A stretch of 64,000 bases of DNA, from the NCBI RefSeq assembly GCF_020520425.1, contig NC_079492.1:102583157-102647156 (forward strand). Reading direction: 5' to 3'. Both the position numbers and the translations under genes were made by a program. How positions within the stretch are numbered: the stretch's first letter is position 1; each line of letters starts with the position of its first letter. This DNA comes from Spinacia oleracea. Its lineage: Eukaryota > Streptophyta > Magnoliopsida > Caryophyllales > Amaranthaceae. The notes beneath the pieces are model-generated. The model saw only the letters and a list, made by a program, of their open reading frames with translations, was not told where the DNA came from and made no database searches. Of this stretch, positions 60,699 through 64,000 are shown piece by piece.

Positions 60699-62747
60699 TG
60701 TTCACTGGTGATGAATGCAGGGTTCAGATGGTTTTTTTGGAATTTGTTGATGGTTTTGGATTTGAATTGGATTTTGTTAGCTGTACATGAATTTTATCTA
60801 AATCATATTTAAATCTTATGAATTATGAAATTTAGCATAGTGATTGAGCATGTTTGATTAAGTTTTGTTATGTTGAATTTTGGTGATTTAATGGATGTAG
60901 GAAGTCTTTTATGTTGGATTTGTCGAAAAAGCTTGTCTTATTTGTTTCACTCAAAATGCTTGTTCATCTATATAATTGTTATCTTCTTCAGTTTAGTTTC
61001 CCTATTTTCTGCAGGAAAGAGGTAAAATTTCTTCTCTAATAATCCTTTTATTACTGTATTAATATAGTTCCTAGAGGATGCAGAGATCAGAGCAGCTTGT
61101 GTTCGATCAGGTTGTCTTGTTCTTAGCTGCATGTCATCTAAAGTTTGTGGTTGTTTCTTATGTGCACGATCTTCTTAAAACCTCATTCTGGAATGTCAAG
61201 CCAGTCCTGTAAGCGATGATATTTATTGCTATTAGTCGTCAATTGTAGTGATGATAATTTGATTGTATTGTTATTAATCGTCAATTGCAAATAAATTGGA
61301 GAATATTTTATGCAATTCGTTGGATTTTATTGCAATTTATTGCAATTTGTTGGATTTTGTTGCTATTAGTCGCCAATTGCGGTGATGATATTTTGATTTC
61401 TATGCTAATTGGTGTTTATGGTTGAGATGAAGTTTACATGAGCTACTTGCATAAATGCGAGCTTTAATTACTTAAGTATATAGGTTCAAAAGATATTGTG
61501 GTTGAACCGAAATCTGCCTCAGGTGCACATATATTACTAGTAGTTTCAGTTGTTCTTTGTCCTACAGTAAGACTAGTTAGTAGTTTCATCCTCACTTATC
61601 TTGCAGTAAGACTAGTTAGTAGTTTTAGCCTTACTTTTTTCCGAAGTAGTTGTCAGTAGTTTCAACCCCACTTTGTCATGCATCAAGAGTAGTCAGTAGT
61701 TTTCAGCCGTGCTTCGCCCTGCAGTCAAAGTAATTAGTAGTTTCCTGTAGTAAAAGTAGTCAGTAGTTTTGACTGATTATTTTGGTTTTGATGTTGAATT
61801 TTGTTTCCAAATGCTCATGTTATTAAGGTTCCTTGTAGAACGAAGAGCTCCAGGAACTTGTAGAGAATTTTAATGTGTGTTTGGCCTTACACATGTTACT
61901 TATAGTTTTAAAAATCAAACTAGTTTTAATAGATGGACCTCTCATATAAACCAAACTTGTGTGCCTGCTATAAAAAGAAACGCTCTTATCTTTAACATTA
62001 GACCCTATTGCCAATCTAGATTATTCGTGCCTCCATTTTATTTTATTTTTATAGTAGGTTTTTGTTTTTGTTAATTTCTAGATTCCTCTCTGATTTGCTG
62101 CTTATGGTCTTCGAACTACAATGCAGGGTGACCTTCCTGGCCGCAAAAACATGCTTGGTAGCAGGTTCAATTAGAAATGAATATCACACAAAGTGCGAAG
62201 GAATCTTTGGTCAAGAACATTTATCACGGGCCACACTCTGCATGGGGGTTTTGCTGCTGCAGCTGCACATACATTGTTGTCAATGATTGTGTCTGTCGTA
62301 TATTAATGAATCCACTATAAGGATGACATTTGTGGTTGGCGGAGACATCAAAATGAAGGTATCGTTAGACCGTATCAAAATACTTCTTGAACTCATTGAG
62401 GTAACATCTATGATATTTTCCAAGTTCAATTTAGTAACTTTAGAATGTTTTGGACATTAGCCTCTCCGTTACTGAGCCTAGTAACTAAATGTCAAAGGGA
62501 TTAAGATGAAAATTTAATTTGAAGGCTGGTCATTGTCCTGTTTATTTTCTTAGTCCCCAATGTGTTGTCAATCATACAGGAGGGTTCATAAAAGTGAATC
62601 AAGCTAGCTTGATGAAAATGCACCTAATGTTTGGATAAAACTTCAAATAACTTTCCCTCAAAAAAAAAAGAAACTCCGAATAACTGTACGGAGTACCACA
62701 AACATTTTTAAAATATCACTTTATTTATGTGTTCTCTTTATCCCTCT
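60699..62747. other. Gene-poor region with local repeats, possibly CACTA interior
   Basis: T-rich sequence without a convincing gene. A phrase like TTGCTATTAGTCGTCAATTG followed by gtgatgat recurs at about 61227, 61268 and 61359. A splice-like 'atgcag|ggtgacc' near 62121 begins a short exon-like frame (GDLPGRKNMLGSRFN), but I cannot link it to a gene. It may be interior of the CACTA element interrupted at 51502. Confidence 0.4.
61540..61775. repeat. Minisatellite with GTAGTTTCA core
   Basis: Four to six degenerate units of about 30-60 bp share AGTAAGACTAGTTAGTAGTTT followed by a pyrimidine-rich spacer containing CTTTGTC or CTTCGCCCTGC. Units become more divergent toward the right. Confidence 0.75.
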
Positions 62748-62888
62748 AAAATTGAAAATTATTAGGTGCATCCGAGTGCATCATGTATTCAAGGATATTT
62801 ATATGACAATTGGTGGGCTCTATCACATTTTCTCCTCAATTTTAAAGAGAAAATGTGAGAGGGTGCACAATGCACCCGGATCCATGTA
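62748..62888. repeat. Short MITE-like repeat (copy 2)
   Basis: Homologous to 43675-43812. The ends carry inverted GGTGCATCCGAGTGCAT and its partner around TGCACCCGGATCC. The centre has a hairpin of CACATTTTCTCCTC with GAGAAAATGTG. Confidence 0.65.
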
Positions 62889-63329
62889 TGTTCTACTCTA
62901 AGATTGTCCTATTGTATTTTTTTGGGATAAATTTTGAAAATGTTGATCATAAATTCTCACAAACCTATATGGAGTACAAAATAATAGTCACGTTGGTTTA
63001 TGTTAGATTCTTTGCAATGTGTGTTATCAGAGTATCAAGCTTTTATGTTTTCGCACCTGCAAAATTGGTATTTAGAGACCTTGAAACATCAAAAGTAATA
63101 ACTTTTACAGGACATCTGGATTATTAATTGATAGCCGCTACCTAAATTGACATAATCGATTCATATAACCAAGCATGGTAATATTTTTTCTTAGCAAGTT
63201 GTGTAAGGATCAAAATTTAAATTTGACTGAGGTTATACTCGTAGTTAATCGATTTGTATAACTAAACATGAATAATTACCTGATCTTTACCCATGAAGCA
63301 CAATGATAGTTGTTTACTAACTTTTTGGT

Positions 63330-63385
63330 GCAAATGAGTCATAACGGCGGGAATGAGAATTGATCATAGGATCAACTGAAACACA
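63330..63385 (-). mobile_element. SINE fragment related to the one at 48707
   Basis: The minus strand reads GATCAATTCTCATTCCCGCC then GACTCATTTGCACCAAAAAG, matching the 3' half of the SINE at 48760-48808. The A box is not found. Confidence 0.55.
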
Positions 63386-63479
63386 ATAATCGTGATTTAC
63401 TAATAATAGTGGTTAAAACTAATGACATATATAAATATTATTTTTGTACAAAATGAAGTGCATATGTTATGTTATGTGA

Positions 63480-63530
63480 CATGTTCGAATCCCCGCTCCA
63501 TATGTGACTTGTACCGTCACTCATTTGATT
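63480..63530 (+). repeat. tRNA-like/SINE-like fragment with B box
   Basis: GTTCGAATCCCCGCTCC fits a polymerase III B box, followed by GTACCGTCACTCATTTG, similar in style to the SINE tail. No A box is seen. Otherwise 62889-63590 contains nothing I can identify. Confidence 0.4.
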
Positions 63531-63590
63531 TTGTTAACACAGTTCCTTTCCATTACGGAGCCCGCCAAACCTCAACTGAAGGGGCAAACC

Positions 63591-63597
63591 TATAAAA
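63591..63597 (+). promoter_or_regulatory. TATA box of the right-edge gene
   Basis: CCTATAAAAGCC lies about 145 bp upstream of the start codon. An (A)nT-rich simple repeat (63600-63636) follows, so transcription would start near 63620-63640. Confidence 0.6.
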
Positions 63598-63738
63598 GCC
63601 AAAAATAAAAATAAAAAATAAAAATAAAAATAAAAGTTCTTCCATTAGAGCAACAGCAGTAGTACTTCACTTCAAATCTTCAATACAGCAAAAAAGTGGG
63701 AAAAAAACACAGAAAAGAGGAGAAGAAGAAAGAGTCAG

Positions 63739-63750
63739 ATGAATGGATAG
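63739..63750 (+). promoter_or_regulatory. Three-codon upstream ORF overlapping the main start codon
   Basis: ATGAATGGATAG: the first ATG of the presumed leader opens three codons and a stop. The main ATG at 63743 lies inside it in another frame. It is likely to lower initiation at the main start. Confidence 0.6.
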
Positions 63751-63877
63751 AGTAACAGTAGCAAACGATTTGTCGTTTCGGGTCGGGCTCACGGGCCATA
63801 GCGGCCATCTTTGCATCCAACCTCTCCCTCCCGTTGAAGCCGACAATCCTCTCCGCGACCTCCCTGAATTTGTTCTT
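63743..63877 (+). CDS. First exon of an unidentified protein-coding gene (continues past the window)
   Basis: 45 codons starting MDRVTVANDLSFRVGLTGHS and continuing with the proline-rich LPPVEADNPLRDLPEFVL, ending at a GTCAGT donor at 63878. The next bases (T-rich, no sensible frame) behave like an intron; its acceptor is not confidently inside the window. GC content is higher than in the surroundings and the start codon has a good context (GAATGG). With a TATA box, a leader and a clean first exon this is probably a genuine host gene. I do not recognise the family well enough to name it. Alternative: a short frame in unique DNA. Confidence 0.6.
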
Positions 63878-64000
63878 GTCAGTTTTTTCTCACATTTTTT
63901 TTATTGTCAAATTTGATTGAATTGTAATTGTTTAGGGTTTTATAATTGATTTATATTTTGCAGCTTGAATTGAGATTAATGTATTAGTTTTTGTGATTTT

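Overview
The window is plant nuclear DNA, almost certainly from a eudicot. It has spliced genes with GT/AG introns, chromovirus, Tat and copia LTR retrotransposons, a plant L1 LINE, and MULE, hAT, CACTA and Stowaway DNA transposons. The style of the repeats made me think of Caryophyllales (beet or spinach relatives), but that is an impression and not a demonstrated assignment. More than 80 % of the window is transposable-element sequence, much of it nested. Only two loci look like ordinary host genes: an SR45a-type splicing factor (minus strand, coding exons 44302-46243, first exon and promoter near 47918-48066) and the first exon of an unidentified gene at the right edge (63743 onward, plus strand).

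Layout from left to right. 1-11377 is the 5' end of a minus-strand chromovirus-like Ty3/gypsy element: gag running off the left edge, an extra ORF upstream of gag, a primer binding site and a long LTR. That LTR is interrupted by a 5.1-kb MULE (3319-8439, 9-bp target duplication) and a 0.7-kb hAT-like element (8706-9402, 8-bp duplication). 11378-11851 is the end of a CACTA-like element. 11852-16976 plus 39447 to about 40500 is an old, decayed minus-strand Tat-lineage gypsy element. Its gag was split by a second Tat-like element on the plus strand (16977-39446, 1463-bp LTRs, duplication GGCGA). That element's gag was in turn split by a 10.3-kb copia element on the minus strand (20269-30568, 1378-bp LTRs, duplication GAACA).

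40617-43529 holds a Stowaway MITE and a 5'-truncated L1 LINE. 44302-48066 is the SR45a-like gene; its 5'-UTR intron carries a solo LTR and about 650 bp of almost pure trinucleotide repeat. 48167-49570 is a hAT-like element with a tRNA-derived SINE inside it. 49722-50959 is a truncated LTR and 50960-51502 a CACTA 5' end. 51503-60693 is a gypsy element with roughly 2.7-3.0 kb LTRs and a gutted interior (duplication GATTG). 60699-63590 is low-complexity and repeat sequence leading to the last gene.

Recurring themes. First, the three LTR elements complete at both ends have nearly identical LTRs but no usable pol, so they look like recently moved non-autonomous elements. Second, the MULE carries a convergent GRF zinc-finger gene next to its transposase, recalling the two-gene layout of maize MuDR. 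Third, the plus-strand Tat element carries a spliced antisense plant-mobile-domain gene and six copies of a paired GC-rich palindrome. No database search was possible; family names rest on motifs read by eye.
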